A stretch of 64,000 bases of DNA from Thunnus maccoyii (GCF_910596095.1 NC_056551.1:15269501-15333500); one strand, 5' to 3'. Shown: positions 47,701 through 60,028, counted from the first letter of the stretch. The notes: generated by a model from the letters alone, not told the origin. A program made the numbers and translations.

Positions 47701-50700
47701 ATACAGCGTGCAGCCTCAGAGCCTGTGGTTTGCTTTTCAAACACACACACACAGGCATATTTTATGAGGTACCACATATACCAACACACATACAGTACGT
47801 TGTAACTGCCACCGTTGAAGTAGCAGATGCAAACAGTGTTTGGAAAATGTACGTCCTGCACCCTTTGGTGTAGTGATGTAATATGATAAAAGAGTTCAGT
47901 GTAAACAGAGTCTGTATCTTTAACTATTTATGTGCTATTTTTTTTTAAATGTGTGAATATACGGTATAGAAGCTGGCCCACAGTGTCACAATGTGTGTAT
48001 GACGTGTGAAAGGTTATTGAAAAGCTTCATCCTGGCAGCTGTTGTTTTATCAGTAAAAAGCAGAAGATGCTCACTACTGGCAAGATGCTGGTGTCATGAT
48101 ATCTTTAGCATTTTAGCATAACATCACAAAGCTGATATTAACACAGTTTGACTCAGCCAGGCAGATAAGCCCTCGGGGAAGCAAGCAGCCTACATGATGT
48201 GTTGATCTCACATTGTTTGCATTTAGTCACACTTGCCTTTTTATTTACTTCATATGTGTCGTACGGTACCAAAGGCCAAGAAATTCCTTTTCGAATTGTT
48301 TTCCGCATTTTTAAATGGCCTAAGCTACTTCATGTTGTGTAATTATGATAATGGAGTCTAACAGACGTCGTATTCTGAGGTATGCAGTGGGCTGATTCTC
48401 TGTTCGTGTGAGGTTTATGTTGTTGGACAGAAAGAAAGAAAATACTTTAACTGTTTGGAATGGACAAGGAAAGATTTCAAGGCCCAGAGTGTGATTGCTC
48501 TTCGATAGTGAGGTGAAAGGCGTCTCTGTGGGCTACTGCATGTGTTTGTCCTCAGAAAAAAAAAAACAATGGCAAAGTAAAGTTGGCAAACCTTGCAGAC
48601 TAAGGAAAGCTTTATGAACACAAAAGTTATGAAAAGAAACAAGCAATATTGGGTTGAGTAGCTGTGTTACACCTTCTGCACCAGTGCCCTTGGGTGCAGA
48701 TATTTTTACTAGTAAACTAATTTGATTCTTCTGGGCAGTGATTTCGAAGATAAAGCACAAAACAAGACTTCCATTGTTTCAGTTCAAGAATTTTATAAAC
48801 TGTGCTTGATTCAATGTGCTTCATTAACTATTAATTAGCTGTTATGCTGGAGTTGTCATGGAGTGTCGGTGCTGAAGTGGCAAAGGCCAAGACTGTGTAG
48901 TAAATCCTGTGCTTCCTTCATCTCGCTGGAAAATAAGCGGGGAGGGTTGATTAGGGGATTTCCATGTGTTAAGTAATGCATGGAATGAGCCAGTGACACG
49001 CAGCGTACACTAGCTAGTGGCCTTACATGCACGCAGTGGTGCCTGCGCTCTGTTAGGATTTAGACTCGTAGCAGAATAACTCAGTCTAATTCCTTTTTCA
49101 AAATGGCGTCTTGTTTTTCCCTCCAGCTCACTGCGCACGTTGCCTCACCAGTTCAAAGTCATGCTTGCCCTTGAGTCGGAAGGGTCTCAAGCCAGCAGCC
49201 GCACAACTTAGCCTCAGTGTTTTGTTTTTGTTTTTTTGTTTTTTTATGAGGTTTTCAATTTGCTCTGTGCACTCCTCGTCCTCGGTGTCTCTCTTTCACT
49301 TTGAATGTCTCGTGCCACTCACATTCACGAGCAGGCTCACCACACACACCTTCCACTGTCCATGCGGCCTTTCTGCTCAACGCCCACACTCTACTTCTAC
49401 TGTAGGCCTCTCATTTACTAATTAAAAGAAAACGGTTTGGCTTGTTTATTAAGTGGCTTAAAGCTCAGCTTGTAATGCGTCAGTGTGCTTTAAGTATAAT
49501 GCCGTAGCTCACTTGTGTGTTTTTTTTTTTTTAAACCGAGGCAGCAACATGTTTCATGTCTAAATAGTTGGGCTGTCTTCCACTGTTAGCTGTTGCCTAT
49601 TGTTGAGCTGTAGGAAAGCTTTATTGGCATGCCCCCTTACACACAGACAGTTGCTGTGACCTAGATATCACTACAATTTGATTATACATGCATTGATGTT
49701 GTGGCTCTTCGTATGATGTGTTTTTTTTAGGGGGGGGGGGGCGTATTGCTGAGCTGTAGACTTTGATAGAGAATTTCAGGGGAAGCGGAGTTGGCTGCAG
49801 CCATGCATGTACACAGTCACACCCTTCTTCGACAGATTGGCTGGACAAAGAGCAAAGACAAAGGAACTACAACTGCAGCTTTTCCAACACTCCCACATGT
49901 TTTCATAGTTTTGCCACTCCTTCTCATAGTAGCTTTAGCTTGCATGGTTGCCAAATGTCCTACCTGTGAAGTATCAGCTCGTACACTGTGAATAGCTCAG
50001 ATTTCAAGAGGACTGCCAGATTGTTATACCTACTGATTGTCTCATATTTCTCGGGTCAATAATTGCACATATTTGCATACAGTAAACCTATAAAACATAC
50101 AAAAGGGTCATCTCATAACCAAATTTAAAAACGCAAGATTGCAACCTGTTATCATAGGTTAACACATAACGCAGCAACTAAATCTACAGTATGTTGTTAA
50201 TGCTTAATGGTATTGAGAAAGGGTTATATACATCAGTAATACTCAAGGATTAAAAACTTTTCAATCATCATCTGTTTAAAAAAAGTAGTTTCATCTATTT
50301 GCCAAACTCAATAAACAAAAAAAGACTGGGCCTATAACTCAAAGTCATTTAGTTCTTGAATAATGTTATGGCCTTAATCTAAATACATTCACCCTGCAAA
50401 CCCAGGAATATGCTTACAGTAAATATACTCAATATTTTTGTCTTACTCCTTTTTTAATGTGTCACACAATTTATACTTACATACACAGGTAGAAATACCT
50501 TGAACTGAGTGTGTATAGATCCTTTCTATAGCACTTTGTTGGGGTCTTAGGTCACCAAGAGATCTTGAATGTATTTTGTAACACAGTTTTAATGCTATAA
50601 AAGAATTTATCCCCAAATTAGCTGAGAAGTCAGATAACTTTACATAGCCACAAATTTGAACAAATTGGCAAATTGACAAAACTGAGCCCTGCTGGTTCAA

Positions 50701-53700
50701 CATGTCTTGTTTGTGCAGGGGCTAAAACCAGCCTTTGTTACCGTTCCAAGTAATTTTTCCTAATTATCAGTGGAATTTTTTTTTTTTTTTTGAAAACGAT
50801 CGAATGTCCTTGGGCATAATGTAGACCAAAGATTGAAGCTCGGTAGATGGCAGGCACACAGACACACCCCATGTCATTGTTTTTGGAAATATGACCTATT
50901 TTGCTCAGCTCTTTGCCAAGACGAGCTGTGGGCGGAGACAAGGGCGAGGAAGAATCGTGTAGGAGTAGGGGGTTTGGACGGCCTGTCTGAGCAAAGAGGC
51001 TAATTTCTTTCCCCGCTATGAAATCTCCTCTCCACCAGCAGTGTGGGTCTGGCTTGGGTTTCACGCCTTTAAACCTCCTTTTAGAACTTGGCACTGATAG
51101 TGAATGGGCCATCATGATTTCTTAGTCTATTAAAGGTGCAGTGTGTAGAATTCAGTGGCATCTAGCGGAACGGACTTGGCAGAAATGGAATATAATATTC
51201 ATGTTTTAATTAGTGTATGATAGAACTGAACGATTTTTGAAAAAATATCTGATAGTGATTATTTTGACTGATATTGCAATTGTGATATGGTTTGTGATAT
51301 TGGAGAGAATGATAATTTTTACATCATTATCCTCTTTTTCATGGTTCAAAAATGGTTATGGTGTGATTTTTGCAGAGATCTGTACCAAACAAAGATTTTT
51401 TCTTAAGTCTGTAGAATATGATGTGAAGGCCAGGACATCTCTGTAGTGCCACAATATTTAATTAAAAATGGTATTTTGACACACATATTTCCTTTAACAA
51501 GTATTGTGCCTCCTGTGACTTGAAAATTGCAGAAGGTCATATTGTAATTTCGATAAAATTTCAATTAATTTTTCAGACCTAGTGTATTTACTTACTTTTA
51601 CTTAAAGCCTGTGGCCCCACTTTGAGTATAGGCCGCCAACAAAGGCTCCCCAGGCATCCCGGTCCTGGGCCAATTTCTCCAGCTGTCTCCATGTATGGCC
51701 AGTTCTCTTCACGTCTGCCTCCAGGTCACGACGCCAGGTGTTACTTGGTCTGCCTCATAGACTGTATATAAATATGGACTTCATGACAGCTCCCCAAAAG
51801 TGAAGCCAAAACATTTTGATCGCCCCCTGGTGACTGGCTGCAGTATAGGTCATAAGTCCCGCTCTGTCCATGTTAGTGAATGGGACATGGGCCAAACTAA
51901 AAAATCAAAGGGCACGTCAAATAACTTTTTTCCCAAAGATGGTCTCTGTCATTTTAGATTGTTCTTAACACGCTGATGCTTGCTCAAGTGCTCATTTCTC
52001 TGATAAGCTTGTTTGTAATTAGTTATTTGACGATATAAAAAGGGGGTGTGATGTCATGATTGACAGCTGTGACAGCCGATCTCAAACCTCTGTCAGACAG
52101 TGGGATGGCTGAGGGGGTGTGACCCAAGGGCCGTCATCCCGCCTCCTGACTCTACTGTGCAGACTCTGGCTCCGAATGACGTTACACAAGCAAGATGGCA
52201 GCTCCCGGAAAGGAAATATTTTTGCCTCACTTTTGCATAGCGGTAGGAAATGGAGACGCGTCGGCCATATTTATATACAGTCTATGCTCTGCCTCTTTTT
52301 CTTTTCCCTTGTGGATTTTAAAGGAGGGCATGTCTTGTGTTGAATGCAGGTTTGCGAAGAGTGTGACCAATCCATCCTCAGCGTCCCCATCCCATCCAAT
52401 GAGAGCTCTTTGGGCCATCAACACCAGGGAGCGTTGCCCTGATGTTGAACAAGACGGCCCAGAGAGCTCTCATTGGACGGGAGGCACCACAGCCTCCAGC
52501 CCTACTGTTTAATCACCTGAAAATAAGAATCATAAAGTGTTTTCGTTACCTTAGAATGAGCCCTTCATATATCTACATAGGCAGCAGGACCTTTCCCACG
52601 GTGGCCGCCAGTTGCAGTGCCATGTTTCTACAGTAGCCCAGAATAGACAAACCAAACACTGACTCTAGAGAGGGCTTTTTTTGCATTTTTCGCAAGTTTC
52701 GCGTCCACCATAGGTTCTCCTACATGCTTGGAAGATGGTTGTTGCCAGATGCCACAAAATCCTACACACTGCACCTTTAATTTGGGTCCACCTTCACTCG
52801 ATGGCTTAATGTATTCTATCATTGTTATGCAGGCATAGATACTAAGCAGGTGTTGCTTAGTTACTTAAATTTCAGAATTATTTCTCCATTAAGAGCTTTC
52901 AAAGCCCTACAATAAGAAACCATGTGGCAGCATTTTGGCACAATAATGAAGCGTAATGCAGTATTACAGCCAAATCTCTCCCCAGTGCCAGATTCTACTC
53001 TATGATAGCTATTATAATCTGTAGATTTAAAATGATATTAACAGATTTGTTCAATGACAGATATTATCTGATACAGAAAAGGCAGCGTGAGTTAAATCCT
53101 GACAAGATTTGTCTTAGATGTTTGAGTGTATTTTTACAGCAGCCACAGGTCCTTCTTTTGTCTTTGTTTGAGGCTCTGTCTGACATTGTTCTTTGGTGCC
53201 TGTTACAATAAGAAATGAGTCTTTGTGAGACCGCCTGTTGAAATACAGCAGATAAATTAGCCTTGTGGAAAGGTGTTAATGTTATTCCACTCAACAATTT
53301 GATACACTCATATGCACATGTAAGCACACACACACACACACACACACACATAGGCACACCGTTGCCATGCCAAGGATTTCTGACTCTGATTTTGTTCGAG
53401 CCTTTAGAGAATTCTTCAAGTCAAGTGTCTCCGTTTTGTCGAAAGCTTTGTTATGATGTGTGCCCGGGACTGAAGCGAAGTCTCCCACTGGAATGCAGAA
53501 CTGAGTCATATAATGAAGATACCAGAAGCAATGTGTGTGTTGTTTTTTTTTTTTTTTTTAATTTTTATATTATGCTGCATTATTTATGATGAAGGAGAAA
53601 ATGTCTTATCCTTGATGATGTTATTACACAGTAGAGATAGTCAACATGGCAATATTTCTCTCAAAGAGATCTTGTAGCCCGCAAATATAGGAAGTATGTT

Positions 53701-56700
53701 TCTAATATTTCCTGTTTTAGATGGTGAGTCTTTGTTTTGAGCGGGTTATATTACTGAAGTCAGGGCTGTAACACCTCGCAGCGAGAGGCTGATCACACTG
53801 ACGGTAATGAAGTCGCTGTGGAAAGCGGGTACAGCTTTAGATATCATTTATGTGTTTTGATGCGGCGCATGAAATTTCTACTGTATGTGGTTTTGCTACT
53901 CATGTCTGTCTGTGTGATTCTCCGTCCATCTAAACCAGTACATCTCTACAGTGAGGCTGCCTGCAGCAGACCCTACCAGCAATCTTAATTGTCTGTTTTG
54001 GATGCTCTCTGTTTGTCTGTTTGCCAGTCTTTCTTAATGCAGTATCAAGTAACAAAAAAGCAGACAGACAGTGGAGGATAAACAATTACTGAGAGTAAAT
54101 TGAAGACCGAGCTAAGGCAGGGAGACAGACAAAGAAATGCTCAGATAGACTGCCACAGGAAGCCAGACAGATAGACAGACAGGTGAGTATAGCAACCACT
54201 GTATGGCTGTGTTTGCACCACTGCTCCTCTGATCTAAATTTCATGAGACTATTAAAAACAGGGAGGGCTGGGGAAATTGCGCTCCACTCCCTCTACTGCT
54301 CTCCTGCTACGCCTCCAACCGCTCTCCTCCTCGCTGTCAATAACGAAGAAGAGAAGGGGAGCGCAAGCGAGCGAGCGAGAGAGCGGCGGCCATGCCCGTC
54401 TCTCCAGCACAATGGGCTTGTGGGGTTGAGGGCTGAAATGAATAGCTGATGTCTGTAATGAGTTGGCGCGTCCGCCATAAGCTCTCCATTCCTAAGGCAG
54501 TAGCTGTTCTGTACTTAACAGTAGATCGGATGTGGTACAGGAGTAAATACGGGTTTCCAGTGGGCCCTCATCTGTTGTTTTTTTTTTTTTTTTTCCTTTT
54601 TCTTTTTCAAGAGCTTGTTTATTGAAAGAACCATTTTCTGATGCCTGAAAGGGTCGCGCTGATGATAGCGATGGTAGTGGTGGTGGGTCGGTGTCGACAG
54701 AGATTATATACATGATTCAGGTTCATGGGGGTGAGGGTGGAGAGGGTGGGGTGGGGTGGTGGTGGTGGGGGGGGGGGGGATTGCTCTCTTTTGGTTGTCA
54801 TAGCAACCTAGTCATTTCTTTCCCCCAGCTACATCTCCTATCACTTTAATTCATGCATTCATTTCTTTTATTTATTTTCTCTTCTATTTCTTGTAGAAAA
54901 CCAGTGTGGGATATGTGCGGGTGGAGTGGAGCTGGCATCCATTTCTATTGCATTGGACATGTAAATGAATACCGACATGGCTAATTAGTACTAGTGCCAG
55001 GTAGCTGCTGCTTACCAGTCATAGGTGTCAATGTAACAAATGTTAGTCTTATGCTTACTCCTCAGTTAAATGCATTTAATCACTAGCTGGACATTGGCTT
55101 ATTTGAGAACAGATGTTGTCGCTCCAAAGCAACATTCTTAAATGGCACCGGTGTATTTAATGGTGTGTAGATTTACTGAAGTGCTGTGTGTTTATTTTTA
55201 ACGTCTGTATGCTGTCGAGTGTGGTATCAATACATAGTTACTTTCTGTCACTGTGCTCAATGTTTTCTCTGTCTAACATGTTCTTTGTTTGTCCTTGACA
55301 AGCAGCCTGATGTATTGGTCTGAGGGCAATCCACGGTGCAGCAGTGTTCATTTGATATCAAGCGGATGTCTATTAGGAAAGAACTTTGGGACAAGATTTA
55401 ATAAAGGATGTCTTTACTGAAGTTTGTGCAATTGTTCAAATACACTATCTTTTGGCATGTTGATGCCTGGTAAAATATTACACAATTATTAACTAATGAG
55501 TAACTAGTTGAACTAGTAGAATTATTATCAAAAACAAAACACATTTCCTCATCAGAGCTTCTCAAATGTATTTTTTTGCTTTTTTTTATTTCAATTTAAA
55601 CCAGAGCTGCAAAATTAGTCGATTAATCAATTAGTCGATCAACAGAAAATTAATCTGCAACTATTCTGATTATTTTAGTCACTTTTTAAACAAATATGCC
55701 AAAACATTTGTTGTGATGATCATAGTAAATTGAATATCTTTTGGTTCTGGACTGTCGGACAAAATTAGACATTTAAAGATGTCACCACAGACTCTGTTGT
55801 CAGACGTTTTATAGACAAAATGATTACTAGATTAATCGAGAAAATAATCAGCTCCATTGTAAACTGAATCCCTTTGGGGTTTACGACTAGCCAGCTCTAA
55901 GCTCTTGTCATTATTTTTCAATGATAGATTAAGAAATAATGAATATATATTAATGAATAATGAAAATAATTGTTAGTTGCAGCCCCTATAATTATGGCTT
56001 TTTGCATCTGTACATCTGTGCCTGTTCACATAGTATGTCTCAAGTGTTTGTTTTTTTTTTACTTTCACATTTTTAGATGGAAGATGGCCAGACGCTGTTT
56101 GACTACAACGTGGGTCTCAATGACATCGTCCAGCTGCTGATCCGCTCACAGACCGACCCTCCCGACAGCCCCGTCGCCAAGGACTCCTCGACCGTCGCCT
56201 GTAGTTCAGCTCCTCCCCCCGACTCCAGATCTGAAAGCCACAACTCCCCAGCTCCCGTCTCACCCGCTGCTATGGAAACCTCCACCAATATAGACAATGA
56301 CAGCAGCGACACCACCAGCACCATTAAAGAAGCCAAGCCGGACACCAGCGCTACCAGTAACTCAACCAGTACCAAAAATGGGTTCAAGTCCTCCAGTCCG
56401 GCGTGGGACACCCAGCCACCAACATCCAGCAAAAACGCACTAGTCGACCCGGGAATTGGGGTGTACAAGGTAGGAATGAATGAAAGTGTAAATATTTGGA
56501 AACTATTTGCAAGATTTTGCAAGAACCTGGCTGATCTGTCTTTTTGCTAAATTACAGAGCATTTAATGTCCACATAATGTCAGTATTTAATTTGTTAGTG
56601 GCATAATTTAGCATGCATGAAGGGTTTTTTCATGTAAGCTCCAATTCGCCTCTCTAGAACTGTATTTGATACTATACAGCAGTTTGTAATAATGCTATTT

Positions 56701-58360
56701 GCCAAGACAGTAAAAGTACAAACCTGATTATCAGTGTAGTTTCCTTTCTACATGTGTTTTTTTTTTTTTTCTCAGCAGTCATCCATTTCTTTCCCTGCTG
56801 TTTTGTGCTGTAGAACTCCAGCCTGCTTACATACAGTCTTCCAGCCAAAATGACCTGAGCCTGCTTGTATTATGTGTGTGAAAGCGTGTGTATTGGTGCC
56901 AAATGTACTTTCCCACTCTCACTATTTAAGCACCCTTTTTACAGGTTTGATCCCCCAAATGCCTTTTTCATTTATAAGTAGTAATGACATGCACGTACAA
57001 GCACATGGCTCACCTTGCAAGGCGGGCACAATGCCAAACCTCATGTAAGAAGTAGGTCGTTACAACCCAGTCACTCACCGATTTTACAGATTATGGACAG
57101 ACTACAGTCAAAGCCTTTGTGTGTGTGTGCGTGTGTGTGTGTGTTAGTCAACTCTGCTCTACTGTGTTCTACCATGCTTTTCTGGCTTGCTGACTCACAT
57201 GTCTGCAAATTATATGTGTATGACAGGATTCCTTTTTGATGCCAAAAGTCCAAGCGAGCGTCCAGGAAGATCAATAACTAAGCCGGATATTGTGCAACTT
57301 CAATGGATGTTATGCCTTTACCAGCTTTAAGCGTTCATTACAGACTCGGTGCATATTTTATTTGGTTTTTACAAAGAAACACATGGTCAACCGTGAAATT
57401 TATTTCAAGAATGGATCTCAAACATGATAAGATTGACATCACTGAACTCACCAGGACATTTAATGTTAAAGATTTAATTAATACAAGTAGTATTGAATGT
57501 TTTTTGCATGTCTCAAACCATTTACTACAAATTGCCCTTAACTGATATTACTCACATTACTCTTTCTAATTAGAAATTTGATGAATTCCTCTTAACTCCC
57601 AGGATGCAGTTGTTAATAGTTCATGTATGTAGTCTAACAAATCAATTTGCGGAGACATTCTTGAGATGGGATCACCACCTGTTATTGATATATGGTAATG
57701 TAGTTGGTAATGCACTCCATCTTGGACTGTTGAAGTGCTTAATGTGAATGCTACTATATGAATCACTGACTCGCAAAAGGTTTCTGAGTCGTCCACGCTT
57801 TACAATGCACTACTTAACACAAATAAAGACAAAGGAGTGTTGACTACTGCACTGAAAACTATAGGAACTGGCTGCCCAAGGTAGGAAAAAAATCCAATAG
57901 TCTGTGTAATGCTTTCAGTTAAGTATATAGTGTGTAACAAATAAGCCGAAACATACAAAAACACTAGCGTGTTTCTTCAAACAACAGACAGATGGGATCA
58001 AACGAGACCAGCGGTTAATTCTGTCTCTGTGTCTCCTCAGATTAACGAGCTGGTGGACTGCAGAGACGTGAGCATCGGCGCCTGGTTTGAGGCCTGCATC
58101 GAAAGTGTGACACGCACTCCCAAAGGACAGATAACGTCCACCAAGGGCAAGGTGGGCCGGCCCCCGAAAAGGACTAATGGAAAGCTGGAGGCCGAGCAGG
58201 GACAGGCCCACGGCCAGGGCCAAACCACAGACAGTAACAGGAATAATGTTGTGTTAAACTCGGAGAGTAATGGAGCCTCCACCTCTCAGACAGACTCTAC
58301 AGCAGCTACAGAGACCAAGGAGAGAGAAGAGGACGTAATTTACCACATTAAATATGACGA
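44711..58360 (+). CDS. uhrf2: uhrf2: ubiquitin-like, PHD and RING finger protein 2 (first three coding exons; 3' partial)
   Basis: Exons: 44711-44863, 56077-56469 and 58041-58360, all with AG/GT junctions in phase 0, 0 and 2. UHRF2 is a nuclear E3 ligase that reads H3K9me3 and modified cytosine. The start [20 protein letters not shown] and the RLFYRGKQ...[21 protein letters not shown] block form the N-terminal UBL domain, split between exons 1 and 2. Exon 2 continues as a Ser/Thr/Pro-rich linker ending in PGIGVYK. Exon 3 starts the tandem Tudor module: [18 protein letters not shown], with the cage-forming Phe of AWFEA, and later [10 protein letters not shown], with the two cage Tyr. The insertion between these holds KRTNG as in human UHRF2. 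UHRF2 rather than UHRF1 is supported by MLANA-KIAA2026 synteny. PHD, SRA and RING exons lie beyond 64000; none was found after 58360. Confidence 0.93.
45752..46773. mobile_element. TIR DNA element (GGCTGGGCRATAT ends) interrupted by a second repeat
   Basis: The ends are inverted copies: 45752-45764 and 46761-46773 share GGCTGGGC(A/G)ATAT. The internal flanks (45830-45859 and 46536-46760) align with the copy at 25317-25555, where they are directly joined. The intervening 45860-46535 is therefore a later insertion. It begins near AACTTTATTTGTATAGCATC and AGCTCAAAGTGCTTTACA, words I associate with fish retrotransposon-derived repeats, and ends near TAAGGACTTTGTATAG. No long ORF survives. Confidence 0.75.
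51607..52424 (-). mobile_element. LINE ORF C-terminal fragment, itself interrupted
   Basis: Two minus-strand pieces read as one protein tail. The part at 52424-52287 gives [17 protein letters not shown], then [12 protein letters not shown]. The part at 51755-51607 gives [20 protein letters not shown], then [18 protein letters not shown]. The [13 protein letters not shown] and LAQDRDAWR motifs are typical of the end of non-LTR retrotransposon ORF2 proteins in fish; I cannot assign the clade. The frame and wording continue across the 531-bp element at 51756-52286. Confidence 0.78.
51756..52286. mobile_element. Inner MITE with perfect 22-bp TIRs and ~8-bp target duplication (hAT-like)
   Basis: 51756-51777 and 52265-52286 are exact inverted copies (22 of 22; core ACTGTATATAAATATGG). 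The flanks are GTCTGCCT on the left and CTCTGCCT on the right, an 8-bp direct repeat with one mismatch, which points to the hAT superfamily. The element is 531 bp and has no transposase frame. Confidence 0.85.
52395..52477. repeat. Long imperfect hairpin (83 nt)
   Basis: TCCAATGAGAGCTCTTTGGG (from 52395) is complementary to CCCAGAGAGCTCTCATTGGA (ending 52477). The inner CAACACCAGGG and CCCTGATGTTG extend the pairing toward a small loop. It lies just beyond the LINE fragment inside the nested insertion. Confidence 0.8.
53324..53351. repeat. (CA)n microsatellite
   Basis: About 28 bp of CA/AC dinucleotides within uhrf2 intron 1. Confidence 0.9.
55603..55985. mobile_element. Non-autonomous hAT-like MITE in uhrf2 intron 1, copy 3
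   Basis: The left end reads AGAGCTGCAAAATTAGTCGA and the right end ATAATTGTTAGTTGCAGCCC, inverted versions of each other in consensus terms. Internal TAATCGAGAAAATAATCAGC and ATATCTTTTGGTTCTGGACT mark the same family as the copies at 38341 and 38815. It ends about 90 bp before uhrf2 coding exon 2. Confidence 0.75.
56470..58040 (+). other. uhrf2: uhrf2 intron 2
   Basis: 1.57 kb with a GT microsatellite at 57116-57144 and otherwise AT-rich sequence. No exon or named repeat was recognised. Confidence 0.75.
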
Positions 58361-58765
58361 GTAAGTGACGGCTCATTATGCGGGGGAACGTTCTTGCTGC
58401 GACTGAGCTGATTTTGGGTTGAGGTGATAACAAGCACATCATCTTCAGTTCTAATAAAAGTGTATGGTGCAGATCGGAATTTAGCATTTTAGCAAAATGC
58501 TGCTGTACTGACACTGTGATTTTGGTTTGGCATACTGAGATCATTCTAGGCTGTAAAATGCTGCTTAGGATTGGAATTTGCAATGCTGCTCCTCAGAGAG
58601 GATAGCGAGTGTTTCGTCCTGCTTGCATATCTCATGCAGGGCTCCTGTGTTACAGCAGAGCAGAAAATAGGGTTTGGTTCTTACTAGTTACATGTTAAAA
58701 ATGTATCTGCTTGTGCTGCTGGTGTGTGGCATACTAGATAAAAATGTCCATAGACATAAATATAT

Positions 58766-58766
<1 letters not shown>

Positions 58767-58799
<33 letters not shown>
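58767..58799. repeat. (GT)n microsatellite
   Basis: About 33 bp of GT dinucleotides, about 400 bp after uhrf2 coding exon 3. Confidence 0.95.
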
Positions 58800-58801
<2 letters not shown>

Positions 58802-60026
58802 GCAAGTGGCTGCAAGCACCGGTAACGGCGGTTCGGCGCTTTGGGAATTTCAGCCTCTGCTTTCTCCCGGCAGTTCAGGGGATGGAGAAGAGGGGGTTTG
58901 TGTTAGTTGATGCTACAATTTGGACTCTATCTCTTGCGCTCCCCTTTTTTCCAGCAAATTCATTCAGAAGCTGACGTTTCCATGGTAACCCATGAGTTCT
59001 CAGGAGCATTACTTCTTTGCTTGCCTCCTTCAGCTTTGTCTGTAATTGCTGTGAACATGCCACCGGTGAGACATAGCGTCCTCGCTGTGTGTGTGTGTCG
59101 TAGTTGTGCGCATATATGTGTGTGTGTGTGTGTGTGTGTTTCTGTCATGGGATGTTGTGTTAGAGGAACTACATCAAGGGTTGCTGAGCACTAAATGTGT
59201 GTTTTCTTTTAGGCAAACATCATTCCCATTTGACACTTCCGAATTTTCCAATTCCCTGGTATTCTGCTTTTATTTGTTGTTTCATCATTTGCAACGGGAC
59301 AGGAGTGTGCCAGCAGGGACGATCCAATATTGCAAACCATCTTGTTTTCCCCTTTTTATTTAAATTTAATGGTTTTAATTATTTATCTGTCTGTTTGATT
59401 GTTTGTTCAGGTTATTGTTTTAGCCTCACATGCCTCTTTTGGTTTATTTGATCGGTAACAGCGGGGAAGGGAGAGAAAGGGAGAGATGCATGACTACGCA
59501 GGTCCCAAGCTAGTTTTAAACCTAGGACGTCACAGCAGTATGTGATTTGCGTCCTCACCAACTGTGCCACGAATAAAATTCCAATTTGCGTGCTGTTGAG
59601 AAGCCACAGCAGCAAACGCAAAAGGTCTAAATCATCAGGTTTCTGTTTTGGTGAAAGCTTTTCTTATAGTCTCTCTTTTATTTTTTTTTTTGCTGTCTAT
59701 TAAATGCGTAGTATCCCTCTCTGTCTTGAGCGCCATTCCAGGTTTCTTCCATCATCTTGTTTGCCAGAGAAAAGTGGAGGGTGGGTAAGATCTCTTCGCC
59801 TTCCCACGCTTAGACACACACACACACACACACACACATTCCCCCTAGTAAACACCTGCCTGCATAGTCTTGAGAAAGAAAACCAGCCCTAAAAAAAATG
59901 AACCGCCATGTTTTTGCATGAATCCAGTCTGGACAGCATTTCTACAGAATGTAATGAGCCACAAAATCAAAGCGATATGTTGGGAGAATCTTCTCTCCAC
60001 TGCTCCCAGGAACTGGGATGACGTGT

Positions 60027-60028
60027 AT

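Larger units (their letters stand above)
51130..52780. mobile_element. Outer MITE with 34-bp inverted ends, split by a 1.29-kb insertion
   Basis: The left end 51130-51163 and right end 52747-52780 are inverted copies at about 31 of 34 positions (TTAAAGGTGCAGTGTGTAG...GTGGCATCT). From memory of this common percomorph repeat, TTAGTGTAT should run on into AATCACCTGAAAATAAGAAT; here the first stops at about 51219 and the second resumes at about 52507. The body (CCATGTTTCTACAGTAGCCC, CAAACACTGACTCTAGAGAG) is typical. The inserted DNA comprises the LINE fragment and the inner MITE. Confidence 0.75.
44864..56076 (+). other. uhrf2: uhrf2 intron 1 (11.2 kb)
   Basis: No coding exon was recognised in this intron. 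It contains the composite element at 45752-46773, the nested insertion complex at 51130-52780, a MITE at 55603-55985, a CA run at 53324-53351, a GC-rich island at 54290-54480 and a poly-G run at about 54745-54779. The rest is AT-rich single-copy-looking sequence with scattered homopolymers. Confidence 0.8.
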
